Source: Flavobacteriaceae bacterium (GTDB taxonomy: Bacteria; Bacteroidota; Bacteroidia; Flavobacteriales; Flavobacteriaceae). From it: a stretch of DNA of 64,000 nt. Below the pieces are notes generated by a model. That model did no database searches. It was not told the origin of the DNA and saw nothing but the letters and a program-made list of their open reading frames with translations. The stretch covers positions 248,001 to 312,000 of the forward strand of contig NVXD01000016.1 of the NCBI GenBank assembly GCA_002746415.1. The letters run 5' to 3'. Both the position numbers and the translations under genes were made by a program. Shown here in pieces: positions 51,433-61,063 of the stretch. Within the stretch, counting starts at the first letter, position 1. Every line of letters begins with the position of its first letter.

Positions 51433-53970
51433 ATGCGTAAAATAACGGTATTCATAATAGGAATACTTTTTGGAACTTCTTTTGCATTTTCACAAGCTCC
51501 CCAGAAACTTTCAACATCAGAAATTCATCAATCCATTCAAAAATTAAACTTTCTAGGGACAGCCTTGTACATTGCTGCACATCCAGATGATGAAAACACG
51601 AGGCTCATCTCCTACCTTTCTAACCATGTAAATGCGAGAACAGCCTATCTTGCCCTGACAAGAGGTGATGGTGGTCAAAACCTTATTGGACCAGAACTAA
51701 GAGAACTACTTGGGGTATTACGGACCCAAGAATTATTGGGTGCAAGGAGCGTAGATGGTGGAGAACAGTATTTTAGTAGAGCCAATGATTTTGGATATTC
51801 TAAACACCCTGACGAAACCTTAAAAATTTGGAATAAAAAAGAAGTTTTAGGAGATGTTGTTTGGGCCATTAGAAACCTAAGACCAGATGTCATTATCAAC
51901 CGTTTTGACCACAGAACCCCTGGTTCCACTCATGGTCACCACACCTCATCGGCTGTGCTAAGTGTAGAAGCCTTTGATTTGGCGAACAACCCACATGCGT
52001 ATCCTGATCAATTAAAATCCACTACTACATGGCAACCAAAACGTGCCTTCTTTAACACCTCTTGGTGGTTTTATGGAAGCCAGGAGAATTTTGAAAAAGC
52101 GGATAAGTCAAAAATGGTTAATATGGATATAGGAGTATATTACCCCTCCAGAGGATTATCCAATAACGAAATTGCCTCCATGGCCAGTAACAATCATTTA
52201 TGCCAAGGTTTTGGTAGACCAACTACTAGAGGTAGTCAAGATGAGTATATTGAGTTGATTAAAGGAGATATGCCAAATGACCCGTCCAATGTATTTGATG
52301 GTATAAATACAACATGGTCTAGAGTTGAAGGCGGAAAAGTGGTAGGTGCTATTTTATATGACATTGAAGAAAATTATGACTTTATTAATCCTGCTAAACA
52401 TTTACCTCAGCTTATTGAAGCCTATAAATTAATACAACGTATTCCTGATGCACATTGGAAAAATAGAAAGTCGGAGGAAATCAAGAATATTATTCTTGCT
52501 GTATCTGGGTTATACTTAGAAGCTTCTGCACAAGAGTCCTATACCAATCCTGGAGAAACCATTAAAGTAACTATTGAAGCACTCAATAGAAGCAGTGCCA
52601 ATATTATGTTATCGTCCGTTTCCTTTTCTCCGGAAATGACGAACAATAACAAAACTGCATTAGACGAAAACAAAAAAATAATACTTGAATTGGAACTTAA
52701 TATTCCCAAAAACGCATCCTACTCCAGCCCGTATTGGTTAAATGAAGAAGGAAGTCTTGGAATGTATGCTGTACCCAACAAATCTTTAATTGGAAAACCA
52801 GAAACTCCTAGACAGTTTAATGCCTATTTCAATCTAGATTTTGATGGTTACCCCATTACTTTTGTAAAACCAGTAGTATACCGCTATTCAAAACCAGACA
52901 AAGGGGAATTGTATCAACCTTTTGAAATTTTACCTCAAGTAACCGCAAGCATCAATGAGGATGTTATCATTTTTGCTGATGCCAAAGACCAAGAAATAGC
53001 CGTTAATATTAAGGCTGGGAATGATAGCCTAATCGGACAAATAAAATTACAAATCCCTACTGGTTGGATGGTATCTCCAGATATGATTAATTTTGAAATT
53101 CATCAAAAAGGAGATGAAAAAACAGTAAGTTTTAAGATTACACCTCCTTCTCAGGAAAGCGAAGGCTTTATAAATCCAATCATTACTATTGGCAATAAAA
53201 CCTACACCAAAAAGCTTATAGAAATTGCCTATGATCATATTCCAACACAGTCTGTGTTGCAGCCCTCTAAAGCAAAAGTGGTACGACTTAATATTAAAAA
53301 AATAGGAGAAAACATTGGTTATATTGTGGGTGCAGGAGATAAGGTTCCAGAAAGTCTAGAACAGATTGGATATAAGGTTCATATTATAGACCCAACAAGC
53401 ATACAGGAAGGCACCCTTGCTAAATACGATGGTATAGTAGTAGGTATAAGAGCATATAATGTAGTTAAAGAGCTAAAGTTTAAGCAAAGATTTCTATTGG
53501 ACTATGTGGAGAATGGAGGCAATCTAATCATACAGTACAACACTCTTGGAAGAGGAAGAAATGGGTTAGGCATAGACAATTTATCCCCGTATAAATTAGA
53601 GCTTTCCCGAGATAGGGTGACAGATGAAAATTCCGCTGTAAATATCTTAGCAAAAAAACATTCCTTGGTTAATTTTCCAAATCCTATAACTCAAAATGAC
53701 TTTAAAGGTTGGGTACAGGAACGTGGATTATATTTCCCAAATGAATGGGGAGAAGAGTTTACTCCAATACTCTCTATGTCTGATGAAGGAGAATCCATAA
53801 AACAAGGGGCTCTATTAGTAGCGCCATATGGTAAAGGAAACTATATCTATACAGGTCTTAGTTTTTTTAGGGAGTTACCTGCCGGAGTTTCTGGAGCTTA
53901 TAAAATATTTGCTAACATGTTGTCTTTGGGAAAGGGTGAATTAGAAAAAGACAGTAATATTAAAGGATAG
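51433..53970 (+). CDS. Secreted PIG-L family deacetylase with long C-terminal region
   Basis: From ATG 51433 the protein has 845 residues and a signal peptide (VFIIGILFGTSFAFSQ). An LmbE/PIG-L domain covers about 35-270, with the metal site AAHPDDENTRLISYL near 50 and HGHH in STHGHHTSSAVLS. The C-terminal 550 residues hold beta-sandwich-like segments and a final part with GIRAYNVVKEL and GGNLIIQYNTLGRG, which resembles a glutamine amidotransferase-like fold. It probably removes N-acetyl groups from a sugar outside the cytoplasm. Two small genes and a symporter follow on the same transcript. Confidence 0.88.
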   Translation: MRKITVFIIGILFGTSFAFSQAPQKLSTSEIHQSIQKLNFLGTALYIAAHPDDENTRLISYLSNHVNARTAYLALTRGDGGQNLIGPELRELLGVLRTQELLGARSVDGGEQYFSRANDFGYSKHPDETLKIWNKKEVLGDVVWAIRNLRPDVIINRFDHRTPGSTHGHHTSSAVLSVEAFDLANNPHAYPDQLKSTTTWQPKRAFFNTSWWFYGSQENFEKADKSKMVNMDIGVYYPSRGLSNNEIASMASNNHLCQGFGRPTTRGSQDEYIELIKGDMPNDPSNVFDGINTTWSRVEGGKVVGAILYDIEENYDFINPAKHLPQLIEAYKLIQRIPDAHWKNRKSEEIKNIILAVSGLYLEASAQESYTNPGETIKVTIEALNRSSANIMLSSVSFSPEMTNNNKTALDENKKIILELELNIPKNASYSSPYWLNEEGSLGMYAVPNKSLIGKPETPRQFNAYFNLDFDGYPITFVKPVVYRYSKPDKGELYQPFEILPQVTASINEDVIIFADAKDQEIAVNIKAGNDSLIGQIKLQIPTGWMVSPDMINFEIHQKGDEKTVSFKITPPSQESEGFINPIITIGNKTYTKKLIEIAYDHIPTQSVLQPSKAKVVRLNIKKIGENIGYIVGAGDKVPESLEQIGYKVHIIDPTSIQEGTLAKYDGIVVGIRAYNVVKELKFKQRFLLDYVENGGNLIIQYNTLGRGRNGLGIDNLSPYKLELSRDRVTDENSAVNILAKKHSLVNFPNPITQNDFKGWVQERGLYFPNEWGEEFTPILSMSDEGESIKQGALLVAPYGKGNYIYTGLSFFRELPAGVSGAYKIFANMLSLGKGELEKDSNIKG

Positions 53971-53972
53971 CC

Positions 53973-54074
53973 ATGGAAAATAAATTTATTTGGAAAAAAG
54001 AATACACTTTAGTTCTTGCATTGAACATATTATATGTAGTTGTTTTTTATATTTTGATGATAGCAAATAATTAA
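53973..54074 (+). CDS. 33-residue single-pass membrane peptide
   Basis: An ATG 3 bp after the PIG-L stop opens 33 codons. The product MENKFIWKKEYTLVLALNIL continues as a single hydrophobic helix (LVLALNILYVVVFYILMI) to IANN. The next gene, a sodium:solute symporter, starts 2 bp after its stop, so translational coupling is likely. Length and layout recall the tiny partner proteins of some SSS transporters, such as the YhdT-PanF arrangement. It is too short for ordinary gene callers. The position between two coupled genes is the chief evidence. Confidence 0.6.
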   Translation: MENKFIWKKEYTLVLALNILYVVVFYILMIANN

Positions 54075-54075
54075 T

Positions 54076-55782
54076 ATGGCAGCAATAGATTGGATTATAC
54101 TTGCCGTAACATTACTTTTTATAGTTGGGTATGGGGTATGGAAAACAAGAGGTCAAAAAAATGTAACGGATTATGTTCTTGGAGGTAAAGAAGCCAAATG
54201 GGGGACCATAGGGCTATCTGTTATGGCCACACAGGCAAGTGCCATTACTTTTTTATCCACACCAGGGCAAGCTTTCCATGATGGTATGGGATTTGTTCAA
54301 TTTTATTTTGGATTGCCCTTAGCCATGATCATTATTTGCATGGTATTTATTCCAATATACCACAAGCTAAAAGTATTTACGGCTTACGAATTTTTAGAAA
54401 CGCGTTTCGATTTAAAAACAAGAACACTTGCTGCCATTCTGTTTCTAATTCAACGTGGTTTGGCTGCCGGGATTACCATTTTTGCTCCGTCTATTATTCT
54501 GTCTGCTGTTTTAGGTTGGGATCTACGCTTATTGAACATTATTATTGGCATATTGGTCATCATTTATACAGTTACTGGTGGCACCAAGGCTGTTAGCGTT
54601 ACCCAAAAACAACAAATGTTTATCATCATGGCGGGTATGTTTATCGCTTTTTTCTTCATTCTAGGCTATCTACCAGCGGACATTACACTAACAAAAGCAC
54701 TAAAAATAGCTGGCGCTAGTGATAAGTTGAATATTCTTGATTTCTCTTTTGGCACAGAAAACAGATATACTTTTTGGAGTGGTATTACAGGTGGAATGTT
54801 TCTAGCTTTGGCATATTTTGGCACTGACCAAAGTCAGGTACAACGTTACCTATCGGGAAAATCTATTAGAGAAAGTCAGTTAGGACTTATTTTCAACGGC
54901 ATTTTAAAAATCCCCATGCAATTCTTTATTCTGTTGGTGGGTGTGATGGTCTTTGTCTTTTTTCAATACAATGATTCTCCTTTAAATTTTAACCCTGCAG
55001 CGACAAAGGCAGTTATGGAGTCTCCATATGCCGAAGATTATAAAGCGTTGCAAAAAGGGCATAAAGAGTTGTCCTTAGAGAAAAAAATGGCTCAAAATCA
55101 ATTTTCCGCTGCTCTGGACCTTAAAGAGTATGATGCCATCATGGAGGCCAAACAGCATATGATTGCTATAAATGCTAAAGACAAAACCAATAGAGAAACT
55201 GCAAAGGCAATCATAAAGAAGGCTAGCAGCAGTGCGGAAACCAATGATAAAGATTATGTGTTTATCCATTTTATTCTAAACTATTTACCTAGAGGATTGA
55301 TTGGGTTACTATTGGCGGTCATTTTATCTGCCGCAATGTCTTCTACAGCCTCAGAACTAAACGCTCTGGGTACTATTACAGCATTGGATCTTTACAAACG
55401 CAATAAAGTAGGTAAGCAAACGGAAGAGCATTATGTGAATGCGTCCAAAATATTTACTTTGATATGGGGAATAATTGCCATTGCCATTGCATGTGTTGCT
55501 AATTTATTTGATAATTTAATACAATTGGTCAACATTATAGGTTCTATTTTCTACGGGAATGTGTTGGGCATATTCTTATTAGCATTCTTCATTAAGTTTG
55601 TGAAGGGAAATGCCGTATTCGTTGCGGCCCTAATTACTCAAGTCATTGTAATTCTTGGATGGTATTTTGATTGGATGTCCTACTTATGGTTAAATGCTTT
55701 CGGCTGTATATTAGTCATTTCAATAGCCGTGCTGCTTGAAGGGTTTGACAAACTTTTAAAAAATCCTCCAATTGAGACATAA
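54076..55782 (+). CDS. Sodium:solute symporter (SSS family)
   Basis: The 568-residue protein has thirteen or so helices and an SSS fold. GGKEAKWGTIGLSVMATQASAITFLSTPGQ in the first part and YFGTDQSQVQRYLSGKSIRESQLG are family signatures. A hydrophilic insert at about 310-390 (EKKMAQNQFSAALDLKEYD) is larger than in PutP. It imports an organic solute with sodium, perhaps a sugar or amino sugar freed by the PIG-L enzyme; that is inferred from linkage only. A strong terminator follows. Confidence 0.92.
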   Translation: MAAIDWIILAVTLLFIVGYGVWKTRGQKNVTDYVLGGKEAKWGTIGLSVMATQASAITFLSTPGQAFHDGMGFVQFYFGLPLAMIIICMVFIPIYHKLKVFTAYEFLETRFDLKTRTLAAILFLIQRGLAAGITIFAPSIILSAVLGWDLRLLNIIIGILVIIYTVTGGTKAVSVTQKQQMFIIMAGMFIAFFFILGYLPADITLTKALKIAGASDKLNILDFSFGTENRYTFWSGITGGMFLALAYFGTDQSQVQRYLSGKSIRESQLGLIFNGILKIPMQFFILLVGVMVFVFFQYNDSPLNFNPAATKAVMESPYAEDYKALQKGHKELSLEKKMAQNQFSAALDLKEYDAIMEAKQHMIAINAKDKTNRETAKAIIKKASSSAETNDKDYVFIHFILNYLPRGLIGLLLAVILSAAMSSTASELNALGTITALDLYKRNKVGKQTEEHYVNASKIFTLIWGIIAIAIACVANLFDNLIQLVNIIGSIFYGNVLGIFLLAFFIKFVKGNAVFVAALITQVIVILGWYFDWMSYLWLNAFGCILVISIAVLLEGFDKLLKNPPIET

Positions 55783-55818
55783 AAAAAAAGCTCACATGAA
55801 ACATGTGAGCTTTTTTTT
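55782..55818. terminator. Bidirectional terminator between symporter and DUF2911 genes
   Basis: Seventeen-base arms with core GCTCACATG (55790-55798) and CATGTGAGC (55802-55810), flanked by A8 and T8, form a hairpin with an AAA loop. It ends the plus-strand symporter gene and the minus-strand DUF2911 gene. Confidence 0.9.
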
Positions 55819-55835
55819 ATCATGATAAGGAATTA

Positions 55836-56681
55836 TTATTTAGCTCCCCACTCTTTTAAAGAGTCTTTGTTCATTTTTACATAGTCAGCATTATTCGCTG
55901 CTTCTGAAGCTGTTAAAGATTGTTTAGCAATCTTTATAGCTCCTTTTTTATCCCCTGCTTTGGCATAAATAAGAGATTGTTGTCTCAACATCCAAAATGG
56001 CGCAGGATCATTCATTGAAATTGCTTTGTTTATCCATTCTTGAGCTTTGTTGATGTCTTTATCTTCACCTAAATAGTATACAGCAGCTGCATAGTAATCA
56101 AAAGCTCCCGGACCATTCATAGTGCTTTCAATAGAACTCATAACAGCAGCATCCGTAGGAACTTCAAATTGAACTCCCACATATACTTTTTCCCACATTA
56201 ATCCCAAAACCGCAGAAGTATTAGTAATATCATCAATACTTATGGTAAAAGACTGGATGTCCATTGGTAAATCATACACCTGTGCAGTAGTCTTTGCAGC
56301 TACTTTGCTTTCATCCCACTCTTGAGGAGCTCCCCCACCGTCATATTCAGTATAGAAATATACTTCCCATGAAGTAGCACTGGGTTTTGTGAAAATTGCA
56401 TAAGTCCCAGCTTTTAAAGTCTGCCCGTCAACGACAACATCATCGCTAAAAGAAACTTTGGTTCTTGCGTTGGCTCCTGTACGCCATACTGCATCATAAG
56501 GTACTAAATCACCAAAAATAGCTCTACCTCTCATGGCAGGTCTAGAATAGTCTACAGTGACATCAGTTAAACCAACTGCTTGCTCAATCTTTTGAGATGG
56601 ACTTGGCGCTGGTGTTGTAATTTGTGCCTCCATTGATAATGAAAGAAGTGCTACAAACGTAAAAAGAATTAAATTTTTCAT
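55836..56681 (-). CDS. DUF2911 domain secreted protein
   Basis: The 281-residue protein has a signal peptide ending in SLSMEAQ. Residues about 25-175 form the DUF2911 domain, with QAVGLTDVTVDYSRPAMRGR, GDLVPYDAVWRTGANARTKVSFS and LKAGTYAIFTKP. The C-terminal hundred residues are TPR-like helices (YYAAAVYYLGEDKD, KAQEWINKAI). The domain is common in Bacteroidetes and of unknown function. Periplasmic or surface. Monocistronic, ending at the shared terminator. Confidence 0.9.
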   Translation of the reverse strand: MKNLILFTFVALLSLSMEAQITTPAPSPSQKIEQAVGLTDVTVDYSRPAMRGRAIFGDLVPYDAVWRTGANARTKVSFSDDVVVDGQTLKAGTYAIFTKPSATSWEVYFYTEYDGGGAPQEWDESKVAAKTTAQVYDLPMDIQSFTISIDDITNTSAVLGLMWEKVYVGVQFEVPTDAAVMSSIESTMNGPGAFDYYAAAVYYLGEDKDINKAQEWINKAISMNDPAPFWMLRQQSLIYAKAGDKKGAIKIAKQSLTASEAANNADYVKMNKDSLKEWGAK

Positions 56682-56762
56682 ATTAAACTATAGTTTAGAG
56701 TTTCCACAAAATTAAAGATAAAGAAGGGGGATGATTGTTAATAATTCCATAAAAACCAGTAC

Positions 56763-57884
56763 TCAATTCTTAATAAATGGTTTTGAAACCACACCACTGT
56801 TTAAATAAAAAACAAGATAATAAGTCGCCGTTTCAAAGGATGAAATATCAAGTATTCCTTCTTTGGGTACAATTCCAGGAGCATTATATAATTTCTGGCC
56901 AGAAACACTAAAAATGGAACTCCCAAAAACAGCTTCTCCAGTATTAAGTTGATACCCTAAAACATCCGAGTTATATGCTTTAAAAACCACCAAAGTTTCT
57001 TTTTCTTTATCTTTGACATCTATAATCTCTCTGTCTAGCTGAAAAGAAAACAATGCTGCTTCTAGTGTAAAGGCAGGGACATTATTTACAAACCCCTCTG
57101 ATGAAACGTGAAAAGTATTTTCATTTATTTGAGTAATAGCTTCTACTTGTGCCAATCCTATATTTAATATTGTTTTATTAATGTCACCTCCAAAAATATT
57201 CTGAGGAGAATCAAAAGGTATTTCTAATAAAAATGGTGCTAATGTTTGGGAATATCCCACAACAAAGAGCTCATTAGACTGGACATTGATTGTTGCGCCA
57301 GTAACCAAACCCTGTACTGCATACTCCCCTATTCTACTAGCAATGTACACTCCCGGTTCTTTAGGAAAAGAGTAGGCGACTGTACCCATACTTTGCCATT
57401 GCTTGGTTAAAATTACCAAATTATCATTAAGGACAAACAAAGCTTCTGCGTCCCAATCGCTATTTGCATTGGTAGAAAAATCCAATTGGTCTTCATAGGC
57501 AATGTCAATTATATCTGCGCTAATAGTTGTATTAGAATCATAATCAATTTTAGAGATTCTATAAACCCTTAAATTCTGCCTATCCCCATTGTTATTGCCA
57601 AAATCTCCAATGTAGATATAATCATCATCTTGCGCCAAGTCTTCCCAATCAATGTTTTCGGCATTTTCTATAGTAATAACCCTAGTAACCGCTAAAGAAA
57701 GGGTATCAATTTCAAATAATTGAGGAGTATTTCCAGAGTCATTATGCGTAATGAGCTTTCCATTGTAGAATAGTAGTCCAGAATTTTCCTTTACTTCATC
57801 AGGCATATTTCCAATTTTAGCCACATTTTCCTGAGAAAACGCACCTAAAGAAACCATCAATAATAATATGTATATCAATTTCAT
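56763..57884 (-). CDS. Secreted protein with type IX sorting-like C-terminus
   Basis: The start at 57884 gives MKLIYILLLMVSLGAFSQ as signal peptide. The 373-residue protein has a propeller-like repeating body (GKLITHNDSGNTPQLFEID, IDWEDLAQDDDYIYIGDFGNNN, DWDAEALFV). The last 55 residues resemble a type A sorting domain, with FSVSGQKLYN, ILDISSFETATYYLVFY and a final KPFIKN, which sends proteins to the cell surface. The substrate or ligand is not known. Some relatives have a lactonase-like or SdiA-regulated fold, so esterase activity is possible but unproven. Confidence 0.75.
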   Translation of the reverse strand: MKLIYILLLMVSLGAFSQENVAKIGNMPDEVKENSGLLFYNGKLITHNDSGNTPQLFEIDTLSLAVTRVITIENAENIDWEDLAQDDDYIYIGDFGNNNGDRQNLRVYRISKIDYDSNTTISADIIDIAYEDQLDFSTNANSDWDAEALFVLNDNLVILTKQWQSMGTVAYSFPKEPGVYIASRIGEYAVQGLVTGATINVQSNELFVVGYSQTLAPFLLEIPFDSPQNIFGGDINKTILNIGLAQVEAITQINENTFHVSSEGFVNNVPAFTLEAALFSFQLDREIIDVKDKEKETLVVFKAYNSDVLGYQLNTGEAVFGSSIFSVSGQKLYNAPGIVPKEGILDISSFETATYYLVFYLNSGVVSKPFIKN

Positions 57885-58080
57885 CTGTACAGCATCCACT
57901 AACGCCATAAATTACAAAATAGATTTTACACCCATTTAAATACTGGCTAAAAGAGCATATATTCACAGACCAACGGTAACTTTCAATGATAAAAATATTT
58001 ATGCTCAATTTTTGGTACCTTTAGTCTTAGCTATTAATCTTAAAGTAATAATGCTTTTTATAAAAAAAAACCCAACCAAT

Positions 58081-59517
58081 ATGACATTAAAAAAAACACT
58101 CCCTTTAGGTATACTACTCCTTTCTATAGGATTATTATCTGGTCAAAAAATGAATTCCAATAAGAAAGCGGTAATTGCTGCTGTAGAAAACCATAAATCT
58201 GAATTAATCAAAATAAGTGATTCCATATGGGCAATTGCAGAAACAGCATTTGAAGAGCACCAATCGTCAGAAATTTTGGCCAATTACGCAGAAAAAAATG
58301 GTTTCAACGTTGAACGTGGTGTTGCAGAAATGCCCACGGCCTTTGTAGCAACATACGGTTCTGGAAAACCGGTTATTAGCGTGTTGGGAGAATTTGATGC
58401 GTTACCTGGAATTTCGCAAAAAGCCTTGCCAACAAAAAACCCTCTTAATGAAGGAGCAGCTGGTCATGGTTGTGGTCATAATTTGTTTGGTGCTGGAAGT
58501 TTAGGTGCAGCCATCGCAATAAAAGAATTAATAGAACAAGGTAAAATTAAAGGAACAGTAAAGTTTTTTGGCACACCGTCTGAGGAAAAATTCTTTGGAA
58601 AAATTTGGATGGTAAAAGCTGGTCTTTGGGACGATGTAGATGTAAATCTAAGTTGGCACCCAAGTGCCAATACAGAAGCCAGTGTTCAAAGCTCCTTGGC
58701 TTTGGTTGATTTTAAGGTGGAGTTCTATGGGCAAGCTGCACATGCCTCGGCCGACCCTTGGAATGGCCGTAGCGCATCTGACGCATTGGAACTTTATACT
58801 ACTGGCATAAATTACTATAGAGAACACATAAAGCCAACTGTACGTATACATTATCACATACAAGATGGTGGGCAAGTTGTAAATGTAGTTCCAGATTATT
58901 CAAAATTGTGGGTAAGGGTTCGGGATACCAAAAGAAGTGGAATGATGCCTGTGTATGAACAAGTGCAGAAAATGGCAGAAGGAGCTGCAATCATGGCTAA
59001 TGTGGATTACAAAATTTCTTTGATTTCAGGCATTTATGAAGTACTTGTTAATCGCGCTGGTGGAGCAATCATGCAAAACAATCTAGAACTTCTTGGTGAC
59101 ATATCGTATACCGATGAAGAAATTGCTTTTGGCAAAAAAATACAGGAAGTAACCGGTAAGCCACAAGTAGGTATGGACAGTAAAATTTCTCCCCTTATAG
59201 CAACTAGAGAACATCCAGGTGGGGGTTCTACTGATGTTGGGGATGTAAGTTGGAACGTTGCCAATATTAACCTTGGGGTAACCACTGCTCCAAAAGACAC
59301 CCCATGGCATTCATGGGCCGTTGTAGCTTGCGGAGGAATGAGTATTGGCCACAAGGGAATGCTTTATTCTGCAAAAGCTATGAGCATGACCATGTTAGAT
59401 TTGTTCGAAAATTCAAAATTGGTGAAAAAAGTAAAAGATGAATACCTAGAAAGAAAAGGAGATGAAGTTTATGAAGCAATAGTGCCAGATGGTCCGCCAC
59501 CTTTAGAGGGGAATTAA
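58081..59517 (+). CDS. M20-family amidohydrolase (AbgB-like)
   Basis: The ATG 58081 starts a signal peptide (PLGILLLSIGLLSGQ). The mature enzyme of about 455 residues matches metal-dependent amidohydrolases of the M20D group such as p-aminobenzoyl-glutamate hydrolase B. AAGHGCGHNLFG is a metal-binding loop, with VKFFGTPSEEKFFGK, LSWHPSAN and a dimerisation domain DFKVEFYGQAAHASADPWNGRSA. HPGGGSTDVGDVSW near the end carries a final metal ligand. It likely cleaves an N-acyl amino acid in the periplasm. Divergent from the 57884 gene. Confidence 0.9.
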   Translation: MTLKKTLPLGILLLSIGLLSGQKMNSNKKAVIAAVENHKSELIKISDSIWAIAETAFEEHQSSEILANYAEKNGFNVERGVAEMPTAFVATYGSGKPVISVLGEFDALPGISQKALPTKNPLNEGAAGHGCGHNLFGAGSLGAAIAIKELIEQGKIKGTVKFFGTPSEEKFFGKIWMVKAGLWDDVDVNLSWHPSANTEASVQSSLALVDFKVEFYGQAAHASADPWNGRSASDALELYTTGINYYREHIKPTVRIHYHIQDGGQVVNVVPDYSKLWVRVRDTKRSGMMPVYEQVQKMAEGAAIMANVDYKISLISGIYEVLVNRAGGAIMQNNLELLGDISYTDEEIAFGKKIQEVTGKPQVGMDSKISPLIATREHPGGGSTDVGDVSWNVANINLGVTTAPKDTPWHSWAVVACGGMSIGHKGMLYSAKAMSMTMLDLFENSKLVKKVKDEYLERKGDEVYEAIVPDGPPPLEGN

Positions 59518-59591
59518 TCCCTAAACATGTACAAACCATAATTAAATTTTACTTTTTTTTGTTTGCTTTTTTTAGCATATGTTGATGTAGG

Positions 59592-60005
59592 ATGAAAAAT
59601 GAAATTAGACAAATTACCTATACGGATACTTGGAATATAAGACACAGAGTCATGTGGCCCAACCAACCTTTTGATTACATAAAACTGCCAGAAGATGCAA
59701 TTGGAAATCATTTTGGATTATTTAAAAATGAAAAAATTGTCGCCGTAGTTTCTTTGTTCATAAACGATGGTGAAGCTCAGTTTAGAAAGCTAGCCACAGA
59801 AATTCAGGAGCAAGGTCAGGGTTATGGCACCCTGCTCCTCTCCTATCTCATAGATTTCACTTCCAAACAAAAGGTGAAAAAAATCTGGTGCAATGCAAGA
59901 GCAGACAAAACTTCCTTTTACACCAAATTTGGAATGGTACCAACCAATAAAAAATATACAAAAGGTGGTATTGAATTTGTTGTGATGGAAAAAAAGATGA
60001 CTTGA
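59592..60005 (+). CDS. GNAT-family N-acetyltransferase
   Basis: This 137-residue protein has one GNAT domain. The acetyl-CoA pyrophosphate loop is EIQEQGQGYGTLLLSYL near residue 75, and the C-terminal strand reads YTKGGIEFVVMEKK. IRHRVMWPNQPFDYIKLPED in the first third resembles a group of small GNATs found next to metabolic genes. The acceptor is unknown. It stands between the amidohydrolase and pirin genes, each with short gaps, but not obviously cotranscribed. Confidence 0.88.
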   Translation: MKNEIRQITYTDTWNIRHRVMWPNQPFDYIKLPEDAIGNHFGLFKNEKIVAVVSLFINDGEAQFRKLATEIQEQGQGYGTLLLSYLIDFTSKQKVKKIWCNARADKTSFYTKFGMVPTNKKYTKGGIEFVVMEKKMT

Positions 60006-60051
60006 TTTTTATTCAGAATACACCAATACCTTTATTTGAAATTTATAGTAT

Positions 60052-61050
60052 ATGAGTTCTCCAATAAAAAATATATTCCAACTTGGGTTTCCCTGGCAAA
60101 CTGAAGACCCCTTTCTTTTTTGTGTTTATCATTTAGACCATTATCCTAAGGGCAATGCTCAAATGGAGCCAAGTGTTTCTTTGGAAGGGCGTTCATTGGG
60201 AAATGATTTTGTTGGAAAGGATGGTTGGCGAATGTATCATGGACAAACTATCCCTGGTTTTCCAGCGCATCCACACAGAGGTTTTGAAACCATAACTATT
60301 GTAAACAAAGGATTTTGTGACCATTCTGATTCTCTTGGTGCTGCTGGCAGGTTTGGAGAAGGAGATGTGCAATGGATGACTGCAGGTAGTGGAGTTCAAC
60401 ATTCAGAAATGTTCCCTTTACTTCATACAGACAAAGAAAATCCTTTAGAGCTTTTTCAAATCTGGTTAAACCTTCCTAAAGTCAATAAATTTGTAGCCCC
60501 ACATTTTAAAATGCTTTGGCATGAAGACATTCCAGTAATACAAAATCAAGATTCAAGCATAAAAGTGATTGCTGGCAATTTTAATGAAATCAATGCATTA
60601 ACTCCTGCACCCAATTCATGGGCTTCAAATCAGGAAAATGAACTTGCTATATGGAATATTCATATGGAACCTCAAGCAGAATTGACCTTGCCAATCACTA
60701 TAGGCAATGTACATAGAACAATTTATTATTATGAAGGTGATGAAGTTTTTATTGGCGAAAAGGTTTTAGCTCCTAATCATGGTGCTACACTTAATTCCCA
60801 AAGCAAAACGACTTTGATAAATGGTGATAAAACCTCGCATTTTTTAATATTGCAAGGAAAGCCAATTAATGAACCTGTAGTAAAACACGGTCCCTTTGTT
60901 ATGAATACTGATGCTGAAATTCAAAATGCCATGAATGAATACAGATTAACACAGTATGGCGGCTGGCCATGGCAACATTCAGATAATGTACACCCTAAGG
61001 AAAAAGGCCGTTTTGCCAAATATCCAGATGGAACTCTTGTTGAAAAATAA
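60052..61050 (+). CDS. Pirin family protein
   Basis: The 332-residue protein has the bicupin pirin fold. The iron-binding set is in PAHPHRGFETITIVNKGFCDHSDS and SGVQHSEMFP (three His and one Glu). Bacterial pirins are quercetin 2,3-dioxygenase-like or regulate other enzymes; which applies here is unknown. Length and C-terminal cupin part (GNVHRTIYYYEGDEVFIG, LILQGKPINEPVVKHGPFVMN in part) fit the family. It converges on murA with a 13-bp gap. Confidence 0.93.
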   Translation: MSSPIKNIFQLGFPWQTEDPFLFCVYHLDHYPKGNAQMEPSVSLEGRSLGNDFVGKDGWRMYHGQTIPGFPAHPHRGFETITIVNKGFCDHSDSLGAAGRFGEGDVQWMTAGSGVQHSEMFPLLHTDKENPLELFQIWLNLPKVNKFVAPHFKMLWHEDIPVIQNQDSSIKVIAGNFNEINALTPAPNSWASNQENELAIWNIHMEPQAELTLPITIGNVHRTIYYYEGDEVFIGEKVLAPNHGATLNSQSKTTLINGDKTSHFLILQGKPINEPVVKHGPFVMNTDAEIQNAMNEYRLTQYGGWPWQHSDNVHPKEKGRFAKYPDGTLVEK

Positions 61051-61063
61051 TTTGAAAATTTAA

